From Amycolatopsis pittospori (GTDB lineage Bacteria; Actinomycetota; Actinomycetes; Mycobacteriales; Pseudonocardiaceae), in assembly GCF_013870525.1 (NCBI RefSeq), contig NZ_JACBXD010000004.1, positions 62,001 through 126,000 on the forward strand: a DNA stretch of 64,000 bases. Reading direction: 5' to 3'. The translations under genes were made by a program, and so were the position numbers. The notes under the pieces are model-generated. The model was not told the DNA's origin. It made no database searches and saw nothing but the letters and a program-made list of their open reading frames with translations. Below, piece by piece: positions 17,289 through 25,655 of this stretch; position 1 is the first letter of the stretch; each line of letters begins with the position of its first letter.

Positions 17289-17851
17289 CCGACCTCAACC
17301 GTCCCGCACGCCTGAACCGCACCCTGCTGGTGCTGACCGGGCTGGTGCTGCTCGCCGGTGGTCTCTTCGCCGTCGGCACCCATTTCGGCAGGATTCCCCT
17401 CCTCGAGGCCGACACCGCGCTCGTGCCCGGCACGGCGATGCCGCCCGGGTGGGCCTGGTACGCCGTGGCCGGGGGCGCGCTGGTCGTCGGACTGCTGACG
17501 CTGCGCTGGCTCATCGCGCAGCCCGTCCGCAAACCGAAGTCCCGCACCTGGCGGTTCGACCAGGACACGGGTCAGACTGCGCTCGCCGCGAGCACGGCGG
17601 TGGAGCCGTTCACCGCCGAGGTCGGGGCCTATCCCGGCGTCCACGCCGCGCACGCCACGCTCGGCGGCACCCAGGACGCGCCGGTGCTGGCCGTGGTGCT
17701 GAGCGCCGAGCAGGACGGCGATCTCGCCGCCATCCGCGAACGCGTCACCGGGGAGGGCCTGCCGCGGCTGCGTCAGGCGCTGGACCTCGAAGAACTCCCG
17801 ATGACCATCGAATTCCGCTTCTCCGCCAAGACCGGTCCCCGCCTCCAGTAG
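17285..17851 (+). CDS. amaP: Alkaline shock response membrane anchor protein AmaP
   Basis: 188 residues with TM helices at about 12-33 and 58-80, a loop between them, and a C-terminal soluble domain (EVGAYPGVHAAHATLGG, then LPRLRQALDLEELPMTIEF). This is the AmaP layout: a membrane anchor that recruits Asp23 proteins. It is last in the overlapping operon 15678-17851. Sequence divergence among AmaP proteins is large, so the name rests mostly on topology and neighbours. Confidence 0.8.
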   Translation: MTDLNRPARLNRTLLVLTGLVLLAGGLFAVGTHFGRIPLLEADTALVPGTAMPPGWAWYAVAGGALVVGLLTLRWLIAQPVRKPKSRTWRFDQDTGQTALAASTAVEPFTAEVGAYPGVHAAHATLGGTQDAPVLAVVLSAEQDGDLAAIRERVTGEGLPRLRQALDLEELPMTIEFRFSAKTGPRLQ

Positions 17852-17926
17852 GCGATCACACCCGTCCGTGGCCCCGTCGGCGCCGAACACCCGGTGAGAG
17901 GTGTTCGGCGAGGGGAGCTGGGTGCG

Positions 17927-18364
17927 GTGAGTGGCGGACACGCGAATCTGGACGCGGAGCTCGAACGGTTGTGCCGCCGGGTCGCGGGCGCCGCGGAAGT
18001 CACACTGGACCTGCGGAATCGTCCCGATCTACGCCATGTCCGCTCCGTGGTCGCCGAGCACATCGGCTTCGGCAGGCGCGAGAACGAACCGCTCGGCCCC
18101 CTGCTCCTGGTGGTCGACGAACTGGTCAGCAACGCCTACCGGCACACCATCGGACCGGGTGAACTCCGGATCGAGCGGCGCCTGCACGGCCTGATGGTCG
18201 AGGTCTCCGACGATGATCCGGATCTGGACCCCCTGTGCTCCGACCAGGCGCACTACGGGCTCAGGTTGGTGGGCCAGCTTTCACTCGATTGGGGTTTCCG
18301 GACCGAGCGGACCGGGAAAGCGGTGTGGGCACTGGTTCCCGTTCCGCTGTACTACGAGCGATGA
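17927..18364 (+). CDS. Anti-sigma-factor-type ATP-binding protein (HATPase_c_2)
   Basis: GTG 17927 is preferred over an earlier in-frame start because AGGGGAG lies at 17911-17917; 145 residues. The GHKL fold is visible: the N-box VVDELVSNAYRHT with Asn, a G1-like VEVSDDDPDLDP, and GLRLVGQLSLDWGF. Such RsbW/SpoIIAB-like proteins phosphorylate or sequester partners in sigma-factor control. It lies 75 bases after amaP. No sigma or anti-anti-sigma gene is adjacent, so its partner is unknown. Confidence 0.8.
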   Translation: MSGGHANLDAELERLCRRVAGAAEVTLDLRNRPDLRHVRSVVAEHIGFGRRENEPLGPLLLVVDELVSNAYRHTIGPGELRIERRLHGLMVEVSDDDPDLDPLCSDQAHYGLRLVGQLSLDWGFRTERTGKAVWALVPVPLYYER

Positions 18365-18392
18365 ACCGCCGTACCGAGCAGAGGAGTACCGC

Positions 18393-19328
18393 ATGTCCGC
18401 CGTGACCCGGGCCGCCGACACCGCGCTCGACCGGAGCCTGCTCGGGTACAGCAGCCTCGGGCACCTCCTGCGGCGGCACTGGTGGCCTGAAGACCCGGCA
18501 CCGGACGCCCTCGCGGGCAAGGTCGCCGTGGTGACCGGAGCGAAGGCCGGGCTGGGCAAGGCGACCGCCATCGGCCTGGCGAAACTGGGCGCCACCGTCC
18601 GGATCGCGGTCCGGGGCGACGGTGAGGCCGCCCGCGCCGAGATCGAACGCGCCGCGCCCGCCGGAAACGTCGTCGTCGACCAGTGCGACATCAGCCTGAT
18701 CTCGTCCGTTCGCGATTACGCCAAGGAACTCGACGGCGAGGTGGACGTCCTCGTGCACAACGCCGGCGTGATGCCCTCGGAGCGTCGCGAAACGGCCGAG
18801 GGCAACGAAGTCATGCTGGCCACACATGTCCTCGGCCCGCATCTGCTGACCGAATTGCTGCGGCCGAAGTTCGCCGACGGCGCGCGGGTGATCTGGGTCA
18901 GCTCCGGCGGCATGTACGGCCAGCCGCTGCGCACCGACGATCTCCAATACCGGCAAGGCGAATACAAACCGGCCGCCGGGTACGCGCGCACCAAACGCAT
19001 GCAGGTGATCCTCGCCGAACTCTGGGCGGACGAACTGGACGGCTCCGGGGTCACGGTGCACTCCGCGCATCCGGGCTGGGCGGACACCCCCGGCGTCGCG
19101 ACCTCCCTGCCGACGTTCCGCAAACTGACCCGGCTGATCCTGCGCGACGCCGAGCAGGGCGCGGACACCTTCGTCTGGCTCGCCGCGGCCGAAGAACCGG
19201 GCCGGTACAACGGGATGTTCTGGCACGACCGGGTCCAGCGGCCGACGTACTACCTCGGAAAGAACCGGGAAACCGCCACGCAGCGCCAGGAACTCTGGCA
19301 GGCCTGCGGGCGGCTCACCGGGCTCTAA
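18393..19328 (+). CDS. Short-chain dehydrogenase/reductase, DHRS12-like
   Basis: 311 residues from ATG 18393 with GAGGAG upstream. The Rossmann nucleotide site TGAKAGLGKA, structural VLVHNAGVM, catalytic Ser in WVSSGGMYGQ and the Tyr/Lys pair YARTK are all present. The N-terminal about 45-residue extension (LLGYSSLGHLLRRHWWPE) and the product length match DHRS12-like SDRs of unknown substrate. It is separated from the downstream convergent rskA by 9 bases. Confidence 0.88.
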   Translation: MSAVTRAADTALDRSLLGYSSLGHLLRRHWWPEDPAPDALAGKVAVVTGAKAGLGKATAIGLAKLGATVRIAVRGDGEAARAEIERAAPAGNVVVDQCDISLISSVRDYAKELDGEVDVLVHNAGVMPSERRETAEGNEVMLATHVLGPHLLTELLRPKFADGARVIWVSSGGMYGQPLRTDDLQYRQGEYKPAAGYARTKRMQVILAELWADELDGSGVTVHSAHPGWADTPGVATSLPTFRKLTRLILRDAEQGADTFVWLAAAEEPGRYNGMFWHDRVQRPTYYLGKNRETATQRQELWQACGRLTGL

Positions 19329-19337
19329 GGCCGTGTC

Positions 19338-20060
19338 CTAGGCCAGATCGATCATCGCGACCGCCGGGGTGGACGGCGTCCGCGAGCCGCCCATGGGTTC
19401 GGCGGTGATGCCGACCCGGTCGATGCCCGCGGGCAGGTCCGTCATCATCGGCCGGGTCCGATGCGGACCGTCCTCGGCCAGCAGCCCGGCCGAGTGCACA
19501 CCACTCGCCCCGATGAGCCAGACCTGGTAGACGCGGCCGGGTGCCAGCGGCGGGAGATCACCCGCGAGCAAGACGACCTTGCCCTGGCTCTGCGAAGTCA
19601 CCACCGTGGGCGCGCCGGGCTTGGCCCCCTTCACCGTCGAGGCGTCGGGTGCGGTGAGCACCGAGTTCACCGCCGCGAGTTGCTGCTGGGCCGGGTCTGC
19701 GGCCGGTTCGGTGGTCGTCGTGACCAGGCCGAACACCAGCGCCCCGACCGCGGCGGCCGCGGCACTCCACAAGGCGATCCGCACGGACGGCTTCTTCGTC
19801 GGCTCGGCGCGCCGGACCGCCGCGACCAGCGGAGGCCATTGGCGGGTATGGGAAACCGCGGTGAGCGTGGCCTCCCGCAGCCCCGGCGGCGGCGTCGCGG
19901 CGAGCGATTTACCCAACCGCGCCGCGGTCTCCCGCAGTTCCTGGACCTCCTGACGGCAGGCGTCGCAGCCCCTCAGATGCCGTTTGAACGCCGCGGCTTC
20001 CTCTTCCGGGACGGCGTCCAAGGCATAAGCCCCGGTCAATGTGTGCAGTTCCGCGGTCAT
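19338..20060 (-). CDS. rskA: Anti-sigma-K factor RskA
   Basis: 240 residues. The N-terminal zinc anti-sigma motif HxxxCxxC is H28-C32-C35 (RHLRGCDAC). One TM helix lies at about 93-113, then an extracytoplasmic RskA domain (VYQVWLIGASGVHSAGLLAEDG, ending SRTPSTPAVAMIDLA). RskA binds SigK at the membrane and releases it after regulated proteolysis. Its start overlaps the sigK stop by four bases, so the pair is co-translated. Confidence 0.92.
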   Translation of the reverse strand: MTAELHTLTGAYALDAVPEEEAAAFKRHLRGCDACRQEVQELRETAARLGKSLAATPPPGLREATLTAVSHTRQWPPLVAAVRRAEPTKKPSVRIALWSAAAAAVGALVFGLVTTTTEPAADPAQQQLAAVNSVLTAPDASTVKGAKPGAPTVVTSQSQGKVVLLAGDLPPLAPGRVYQVWLIGASGVHSAGLLAEDGPHRTRPMMTDLPAGIDRVGITAEPMGGSRTPSTPAVAMIDLA

Positions 20061-20653
20061 TGCCCCACCCCCAAGCAGTCACGCAACCTGATCAGGCCGT
20101 CGCGGATGCGGGTCTTCACCGTGCCGGGCGCGGTGTCGAGCACTTCCGCGACCTCCGGGTAGGTGTACCCGTTGTAATAAGCCAGCACGACGGACTCCCG
20201 TTGCAGGTCGGTCAGCGCCGAAAGACACTGGCGTACCCGCTGCTGTTCCAGATTGGCGATGGTCGACTCGGCGACCTCGTCGAACGGGCGGCGGAAATCG
20301 AGCCTGCCCGCCTTGTCGTCCCGGTCGAGCGCGGCCTGATGCGAGCGCACCCGGTCCACCGCCCGCCGGTGCGCGATGGTCAGCACCCAGGCGAGAGTGC
20401 TGCCCTTGCCCGGTTTGAAGCGGGCCGCCGTCCGCCACACCTCCACGAGGACCTCCTGGGTCACCTCCTCGGCGAACGTGCCGTTGCGGACGACCCTGTT
20501 CACCACTCCCCACACCGGTCCCGCCACGACGTCGTACAGATCGGCGAACGCCTGCTCGTCCCCGGCCGCGACCCGTTGCATCAGGCTCGACTCGGGTGAC
20601 TCCGCTCCGGTGCCGCCGTTTTCGCGCAGACTCGTCCGCACACCCTCGACCAT
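20057..20653 (-). CDS. sigK: ECF sigma factor SigK
   Basis: 198 residues from ATG 20653, behind GGTGGAGG. Region 2 is FADLYDVVAGPVWGVVNRVV with AEEVTQEVLVEVW. Region 4 is LTDLQRESVVLAYYNGYTYPEV with GTVKTRIRDGLIRLRD. The order sigK-rskA and the sequence pattern match the SigK family, whose mycobacterial member drives secreted antigen genes. Targets here are unknown. The promoter should lie in the short gap up to the MarR terminator at 20749. Confidence 0.92.
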   Translation of the reverse strand: MVEGVRTSLRENGGTGAESPESSLMQRVAAGDEQAFADLYDVVAGPVWGVVNRVVRNGTFAEEVTQEVLVEVWRTAARFKPGKGSTLAWVLTIAHRRAVDRVRSHQAALDRDDKAGRLDFRRPFDEVAESTIANLEQQRVRQCLSALTDLQRESVVLAYYNGYTYPEVAEVLDTAPGTVKTRIRDGLIRLRDCLGVGQ

Positions 20654-20748
20654 CAAGCTGCCTCCACCTCACCCGACGCCCGGATACGCGGTTTCCCGGC
20701 GTCTGAGAGGTATTCGGCGCCGACGCCGATCCGGACTGGTCGAGTCCC

Positions 20749-20776
20749 TCCCGCGTTCAGAAGGGTGAACGCGGGA
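20749..20776. terminator. Hairpin after the MarR gene
   Basis: Perfect 11-base arms TCCCGCGTTCA (20749-20759) and TGAACGCGGGA (20766-20776) with a six-base loop stand six bases beyond the MarR stop. They separate MarR transcription from sigK. Confidence 0.6.
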
Positions 20777-20781
20777 AGAGG

Positions 20782-21255
20782 TCAGGGGCGGCCCTGTTCG
20801 GCCAGGACGTCGTCCATTGTGGACCTTAGGTGCCGCAAGAAGGCCTCGAAGCGCTCGATCTCCTCCGCCGGGTACTCGGCCACCAGCGCGGCGAGCCCGG
20901 AGCTGAACGGGCCGAAGAACTCCCGCGCGGGGCCTTGGATGTCGGGGCCGCTGCGCAGGGTCACCACCCGCCGGTCGGTGTTCTCGCGGGTCCGCACGAC
21001 GTAGCCGAGGCTCTCCAGCCGGTTCAGCAGGTTCGTGGTCGCGCCGGAGGTCAGCGAGATGCGTTCGCCGAGCCTGGCCGGGGAGAGCGGCGAGCCGGTG
21101 TCCTCGGCGTAGAGGATCTCCACCAGCGCGGCGGCGTCGGTGGCGTGCAGGCCGAGCCAGTTCGCGAAGCGGCGGGTGAACTCGGTGTAGTTCGCGCCGA
21201 AACTCCGGAGGCCGTCGAGCAGCGACGCGCTCCGCGTCGCGACCTCATCCTCCAT
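20782..21255 (-). CDS. MarR-family transcriptional regulator
   Basis: 157 residues from ATG 21255 with GAGGG upstream. The winged helix spans about 30-105: LSPARLGERISLTSGATTNLLNRLESLG is the recognition region, and RTRENTDRRVVTLR is the wing with the family DxR motif. It is divergent from the P450 gene, whose promoter holds a palindrome, so it probably controls that gene and itself in response to a small ligand. Confidence 0.9.
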   Translation of the reverse strand: MEDEVATRSASLLDGLRSFGANYTEFTRRFANWLGLHATDAAALVEILYAEDTGSPLSPARLGERISLTSGATTNLLNRLESLGYVVRTRENTDRRVVTLRSGPDIQGPAREFFGPFSSGLAALVAEYPAEEIERFEAFLRHLRSTMDDVLAEQGRP

Positions 21256-21277
21256 CGACCCTCCTCGAGTAAGTGCT

Positions 21278-21317
21278 TTGACAACCTACCGGCCCCAAAT
21301 ATACCTTCACAGTGAAG
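21278..21317 (+). promoter_or_regulatory. P450 promoter with overlapping palindrome
   Basis: TTGACA (21278-21283), a 16-base spacer and TATACC (21300-21305) form a good sigma-70-type promoter towards the P450. The palindrome CTTCAC-A-GTGAAG (21305-21317) covers the end of the -10 and the expected transcription start. This is the position expected for repression by the divergent MarR protein. Confidence 0.6.
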
Positions 21318-21341
21318 CTACTTTCTCATGAAGGAGTTGTT

Positions 21342-22451
21342 GTGCTCCCCGACCCGTTCGCCGCGACGATCCGCGGCATCACCGATTCCGACCTCGTCCG
21401 CCCCGCGTTGCGTGCCGCCGGCCCCCTCGTCGAAGTGGCCGCGCCAGCCGGCGGAAAGGCGTGGATCGTCACCGAGGAAGAGCTGGCCCGCGAGGTCCTC
21501 TCCGACCCGCGCATCGCCAAGGACCCCGCGCACGCCCCTTGGGATCCGGCCGTCGCCGGCCTCGAACAGACCGCTGCCGAACAGCCGTCACTCACCACCC
21601 TGGACGGCCCCGACCACGCACAACTGCGTCGAGCACACGCCCCGCTGCTCAGCGCCAAACGCATCCAGGCCCAATCCGGCCGGATCCACGAAATCGCGCG
21701 GGAACTGCTGACGGACCTGGGCGGCGAGGCCGACCTCATGGACGGCTTCTCCACCCGGTTCCCGCTCACCGTGCTACTCGATCTGCTGGGTATCCCGCTC
21801 GGCCTGCTCGACGACGCCGTCGACGCCTGCCGCCGCATGTCCGATCCCGAACCGGGCGCCCAGGGCAAGGCCATCGCCGCGATCGCGGGCCTCGCCGCGG
21901 CAGGGCTGACGCCGGACCGGCACGGGCTCGCCGCGGAACTGCGCGAACGGGTCCCGCCGGGGACTTCCGACGACGACCTGCGGTACCACCTGTTCTCGTT
22001 GATCTTCGCCGGGCAGCTGACCACCGACGCGTCTCTCGGCTTCCTGGTCGCCCGGCTCCTCCACGGCGACACCGCCCCCGTGGACGACCTGGTCCGCGAG
22101 ACACTCCGGGTGCATCCGCCCGCACCGTTCACCCTCTGGCGCTTCACCACCACGGAGATCGACCTCGCCGGTGTCCGTCTCCCCGCCGGGGCACCGGTGC
22201 TCGTCGACATCCAGGGCATCAACACCGATCCGGCCAGGAAACCGGGCCAGGACCTGGCGTTCGGCGCGGGTCCGCATTTCTGCGTCGGCGCCCAGCTCGC
22301 GCAGCTCGAACTGCGGGCGGCGGCGACGGTCCTGCGCGAGGACTTCCCCCGCGCGCGGCTCGCGGTTCCGTACGCCGAGCTCCGGCAGACGTTCCTCGGC
22401 GGCATCCAAGGCACGCGGCTGACCAGCCTGCCGATCCTCCTGAACGGATGA
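21342..22451 (+). CDS. Cytochrome P450
   Basis: GTG 21342 is chosen because AAGGAG lies at 21331-21336; an in-frame GTG at 21312 sits at the predicted transcript start and is unlikely. 369 residues, a normal soluble bacterial size. The K-helix ETLR, the heme loop FGAGPHFCVGAQ with proximal ligand C314, and the meander are clear. The I-helix reads LIFAGQLTTDAS: the usual acidic residue before Thr is Leu, which may alter proton delivery. Substrate unknown; no ferredoxin gene is adjacent. Probably under the MarR repressor. Confidence 0.92.
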   Translation: MLPDPFAATIRGITDSDLVRPALRAAGPLVEVAAPAGGKAWIVTEEELAREVLSDPRIAKDPAHAPWDPAVAGLEQTAAEQPSLTTLDGPDHAQLRRAHAPLLSAKRIQAQSGRIHEIARELLTDLGGEADLMDGFSTRFPLTVLLDLLGIPLGLLDDAVDACRRMSDPEPGAQGKAIAAIAGLAAAGLTPDRHGLAAELRERVPPGTSDDDLRYHLFSLIFAGQLTTDASLGFLVARLLHGDTAPVDDLVRETLRVHPPAPFTLWRFTTTEIDLAGVRLPAGAPVLVDIQGINTDPARKPGQDLAFGAGPHFCVGAQLAQLELRAAATVLREDFPRARLAVPYAELRQTFLGGIQGTRLTSLPILLNG

Positions 22452-22455
22452 AAAA

Positions 22456-22482
22456 GGGCCGGGGCAGTCGCTGCCCCGGCCC
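22456..22482. terminator. Convergent terminator between P450 and csbD
   Basis: Perfect 12-base arms GGGCCGGGGCAG (22456-22467) and CTGCCCCGGCCC (22471-22482) with loop TCG follow the P450 stop and an A5 tract, and precede the CsbD stop on the other strand. Confidence 0.8.
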
Positions 22483-22493
22483 GTAGGGAACCG

Positions 22494-22700
22494 CTACTTC
22501 TTGAAGGTGTCGCGGATCTTGTCCGCCGCGTCGCCGACAGCGTCCTTCACGTTCTCGACGGCGCCCTTGAGACCGGCCTTCGCCTGGTCCGCCTGGCCTT
22601 CCGCACGCAGTTCCTCATTGCCGGTGGCGTCACCGGCGGTTTCCTTGGCCTTACCGCCCAGCTCTTCCGCCTTGTTGCTGATCTTGTCGCCCAACGACAT
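22494..22700 (-). CDS. CsbD-family stress protein
   Basis: 68 residues, almost entirely charged amphipathic helix: SLGDKISNKAEELGGKAKE, TGNEELRAEGQADQAK, then KDAVGDAADKIRDTF. This is a typical CsbD protein, induced in general stress in many bacteria, molecular role unknown. GGAGGAGG precedes the ATG. It stands alone, converging on the P450 gene. Confidence 0.9.
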   Translation of the reverse strand: MSLGDKISNKAEELGGKAKETAGDATGNEELRAEGQADQAKAGLKGAVENVKDAVGDAADKIRDTFKK

Positions 22701-22797
22701 CGGGTCCTCCTCCGTCCGTGGCGCCCGGATCGTGCGCCGTCACAGGGAGGACAACCCTTGATCGGGATTCGTCATGCGCACGGACGGGTGATCACGC

Positions 22798-23214
22798 TCA
22801 CGCCACCCGCCAGGGCATGTGCTGCAACGTCCAGGTGTTGCCGTCCGGGTCGCTGAAGGCCGCGTAGAAGACTCCACCCATGTCCTCGACAGGACCGACC
22901 TCGGTTCCCCTCGCGATGAGCGCGGCGCGAGCCTCCTCGATGTCCGCGACCACCAGATGGAGCCCGCGCAGCGTCCCGACCGGCATGTCGAGCGACGCGA
23001 TCCCGGTGGCCAGGGTGATCGAGCAGGCCGAACCGGGCGGCGTGAGCTGGACGATCCGGACCCCGTCGGCCGGCCGGACGTCGACGTCGAGGTGGAAGCC
23101 GAGCCGCTCCGTGTAGAACTCTTTCGCCCGATCGATGTCGCTGACCGGCACCGGGACGAGTTCGAGCAGGAACGTCCCGGGCGGGACCGGGGGCGCGGGC
23201 TGGGAGTCGGTCAC
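22798..23214 (-). CDS. VOC/glyoxalase superfamily protein
   Basis: GTG 23214 is preferred, with AAAGGA upstream; a start at 23247 would overlap the preceding gene more. 138 residues. Two beta-alpha-beta-beta-beta modules are visible: ELVPVPVSDIDRAKEFYTERLG and LHLVVADIEEARAALIARG, ending in AAFSDPDGNTWTLQ with the metal-ligand Glu of the family replaced by Thr/Leu context. It is probably a small-molecule binding or dioxygenase-like protein. It follows the hydrolase gene with a short gap and is likely co-transcribed. Confidence 0.85.
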   Translation of the reverse strand: MTDSQPAPPVPPGTFLLELVPVPVSDIDRAKEFYTERLGFHLDVDVRPADGVRIVQLTPPGSACSITLATGIASLDMPVGTLRGLHLVVADIEEARAALIARGTEVGPVEDMGGVFYAAFSDPDGNTWTLQHMPWRVA

Positions 23215-23246
23215 AGGGCGTTCCTTTCGCCGGAAGGGAAGGACCA

Positions 23247-24128
23247 CTAAAGCAGGGAAGCGACGGCGGCGGCGAACGCTTCAGGCGCCTCCTGAGGAAC
23301 GTTGTGGCCGACGCCCGGCAGAACGCGGTGGTCGTAGGCGCCCGTGAAGTACTCGCGGTCGCCTTCCGCACTGGGCCCGCCGACTCCGTCGTCCCCGCTT
23401 TCCAGCACGACGGTCGGCACCGTGATGGCCGGTTCCTTCGCGATCAGGTCTTCGAGCGCCTGGTACCGCGGATCCCCTTCCGCCAGGCCGAACCGGTGCC
23501 GATAGGAGTGGATGACGACGTCGACGAAATCCGGGTTGTGCAGGCTTGCCGCGCTGGCGGGGAACGCGGCGTCCGCTCCGGACCAGGTCGGCGACCAGGT
23601 GCGCCACAGCAAGGCGCACAGCTCGTCGCGGTTCGCCTCCAGGCCTCGACGGCCGCGCTCGGAGTGGAAATAGAACTGGTACCAGTAGGTGCGTTCCCAC
23701 TCCGGCGGCGCCGGTTCCCCGGCATAGGCGAGGTTCTGGACGTTGTAGCCGTCCACGGAGACCAGCCCACGCACCCGCTCGGGCCACAACGCGGCCGCGA
23801 TGCACGCCGCCCGGCCGCCCCAGTCGTATCCGGCGACGACGGCGTTTCCGAGCCCCAACGCGTCCATGAACTCCCGCAGGTCCTGCGCGAGCGCGGCCTG
23901 CTGCCCGGAGCGCGGCGTGGCGTGGTCGAGGAACCGCGTCCCGCCGAACCCGCGGAGATACGGCACATACACCGAAGCGCCGCCGGCCGCGAGGACCGTG
24001 GCGACCTCGTCGTAGGCGCGTACGTCGTACGGGAACCCGTGGAGCAGGATGACCGGCGGCCCACCCGCATCACCGGCGTGTTCGTACTCGATCTCCAGAA
24101 CCGGGGTGGTGACGCGTTTCGAGCCCAT
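23247..24128 (-). CDS. Alpha/beta hydrolase, epoxide hydrolase/dehalogenase type
   Basis: 293 residues. HGFPYD forms the oxyanion loop. The nucleophile elbow is AGYDWGGRAA with Asp (D102) rather than Ser, which points to epoxide hydrolase or haloalkane dehalogenase chemistry. The catalytic His is H275 in GVGHNVPQEAPEAF. The cap domain carries Trp/Tyr-rich WERTYWYQFYF. Substrate is unknown. It is upstream of the VOC gene in the same direction. Confidence 0.88.
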   Translation of the reverse strand: MGSKRVTTPVLEIEYEHAGDAGGPPVILLHGFPYDVRAYDEVATVLAAGGASVYVPYLRGFGGTRFLDHATPRSGQQAALAQDLREFMDALGLGNAVVAGYDWGGRAACIAAALWPERVRGLVSVDGYNVQNLAYAGEPAPPEWERTYWYQFYFHSERGRRGLEANRDELCALLWRTWSPTWSGADAAFPASAASLHNPDFVDVVIHSYRHRFGLAEGDPRYQALEDLIAKEPAITVPTVVLESGDDGVGGPSAEGDREYFTGAYDHRVLPGVGHNVPQEAPEAFAAAVASLL

Positions 24129-24148
24129 CCTCGGATCCTTTCAGAGGA

Positions 24149-24697
24149 TCAGCCGGACCAGCCGCTCAAGCGGGACAGAAGTCGCTCCAGAACCTCGGGA
24201 TCGGCGCCGACCGGCTCACCGGAGACGGGCTCGTCCACCAGAGTCCGGCGGTCGCCCCGGCGCGGCAGCTGCACCTGTCCGGCGGACAGGCCACCGGGCA
24301 GCGGGAGTTCACACCAGGTGGTGACGCCGCCGGTCTCGCACGGCACCACCCCGGTACGCTCGCCCGGCGCGGGCGTCGGCGCGGCCAGATGGACGAGTTC
24401 GTGGTCGACCTCGATGACCAGCACGTCGGCCTGCAGCCGCAATCTCAGCGTCAGGAACGGCGGCTCCTTCGGATCCGCCGCGTCGACCAGCGCGTCCACC
24501 AGTCTGGCGGCGGCGGTCTTCGCCTGATCGAGCAACGGCCGCAAGGACCAATCCGACAAGATGAGACGGACGAAGAGCTCGGAGCACAACACGGCATTCG
24601 GTTGTGCCACCAGCCGGAGGTCGTCCACCTGGGAGGTGCGCGCGCTCAAACCAAGGCCTTCCTCGTCGACGTGCGAGCGTGCATCATGCCACTCCAT
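24149..24697 (-). CDS. Degenerate HATPase-like regulator
   Basis: 182 residues from ATG 24697; the start is uncertain because no strong ribosome site is visible. The layout resembles actinobacterial anti-sigma-type ATP-binding proteins (LCSELFVRLILSDWSLRPLLDQAKTAA, then LRLRLQADVLVIEVDHE). The N-box that should read ELVTNAV is RLVDALVDA, lacking the Mg-binding Asn, and no G1 or G2 glycine box follows. ATP binding is therefore doubtful. It may be a partner-binding protein only. It lies 20 bases upstream of the hydrolase gene in the same direction. Family assignment is by pattern only. Confidence 0.55.
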   Translation of the reverse strand: MEWHDARSHVDEEGLGLSARTSQVDDLRLVAQPNAVLCSELFVRLILSDWSLRPLLDQAKTAAARLVDALVDAADPKEPPFLTLRLRLQADVLVIEVDHELVHLAAPTPAPGERTGVVPCETGGVTTWCELPLPGGLSAGQVQLPRRGDRRTLVDEPVSGEPVGADPEVLERLLSRLSGWSG

Positions 24698-25032
24698 CCG
24701 GTGACGGATTCAAGCCGCCCAGACGATCGCCTCCAGCGCGACGCGCCCGAGCCCGGCCAGGTCACGGACCTCTTCTGGGCCAGAAGCCCCGCCACCCAGC
24801 CCCGATAGGACACCAGTTCGGGCCTCTCGGCACGGTTCTTCGCCGGTGACGTCGGCGAAAACCGGCTTCCAACAGGGTCTTCGGCGAAGTTGACCGGCAC
24901 ATTTGCGTTCTCTCCGACGGCGATCCCCAGACGGAGATGGTGCTCAGCCTCTCGGGCGCCAGCGTTTGGCCCTGTAAGCCGACTCGACTTTGGCTCTGTT
25001 CGGCAGACCAAACCACCAGCACAGTGGTCGGC
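24698..25032. other. Intergenic region before lysE-like gene
   Basis: About 335 bases between divergent genes. It holds a seven-base inverted repeat TTCGCCG-GTGACGT-CGGCGAA at 24839-24859, possibly an operator or hairpin. No gene is supported, although the LysE frame can be extended back to 24937 without a good ribosome site. Confidence 0.4.
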
Positions 25033-25644
25033 GTGAGCATCGCCTTCCTGATCACCACGCTGGTCGTGGTCGCCACGCCCGGCACCGGCGTGGTCTACAC
25101 GTTGTCCGCCGGGCTGACCCGCGGCAAACGCGCGAGCGTGATCGCCGCGACCGCCTGCACGCTCGGCATCATCCCCCATATGGTCGCCGCGATCACCGGT
25201 CTCGCGGCGCTGCTGCACGCGAGCGCGGTGGCCTTCGAAATCATCAAATACCTTGGCGTGGCCTACCTTCTCTACATGGCGTGGTCGACGTTGAGGGACC
25301 GGGACGCGATCGTCGTCGAGGGCGACCCCGAACCGAAGTCGGCGCTGCGGACGATCACCTCCGGCGTGCTGATCAACGTCCTGAACCCGAAGCTGACGCT
25401 GTTCTTCTTCGCGTTCCTGCCCCAGTTCGTCCCGGCGGGCGAACCCGGGTCCATCCCCCGGATGCTGTTGCTGAGCGGGGTTTTCATGCTGGCGACGTTC
25501 GTGGTGTTCAGCGTGTACGGCGTCCTCGCCGCCGGCGTGCGCCACCACGTCATCTCCCGGCCGCGCGTGCTCGCCTGGATGCGGCGGATCTTCGCCGGAT
25601 CCTTCGCCGCGCTCGGCGCCAAACTCGCCTTCACCACCCAGTAG
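25033..25644 (+). CDS. LysE-family translocator
   Basis: GTG 25033 gives 203 residues, the usual family length; GTG 25024 is an alternative. It has six TM helices: IAFLITTLVVVATPGTGVVYT with the conserved PGP-like PGTG, then VIAATACTLGIIPHMVAAI, AFEIIKYLGVAYLLYMAW, GVLINVLNPKLTLFFFAFL, LLLSGVFMLATFVVFSVYG and a last segment. The NPK motif is typical of RhtB/LysE amino-acid exporters. Substrate unknown. The B3/B4 gene follows by 11 bases. Confidence 0.9.
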   Translation: MSIAFLITTLVVVATPGTGVVYTLSAGLTRGKRASVIAATACTLGIIPHMVAAITGLAALLHASAVAFEIIKYLGVAYLLYMAWSTLRDRDAIVVEGDPEPKSALRTITSGVLINVLNPKLTLFFFAFLPQFVPAGEPGSIPRMLLLSGVFMLATFVVFSVYGVLAAGVRHHVISRPRVLAWMRRIFAGSFAALGAKLAFTTQ

Positions 25645-25655
25645 ACAGGTTTCGC

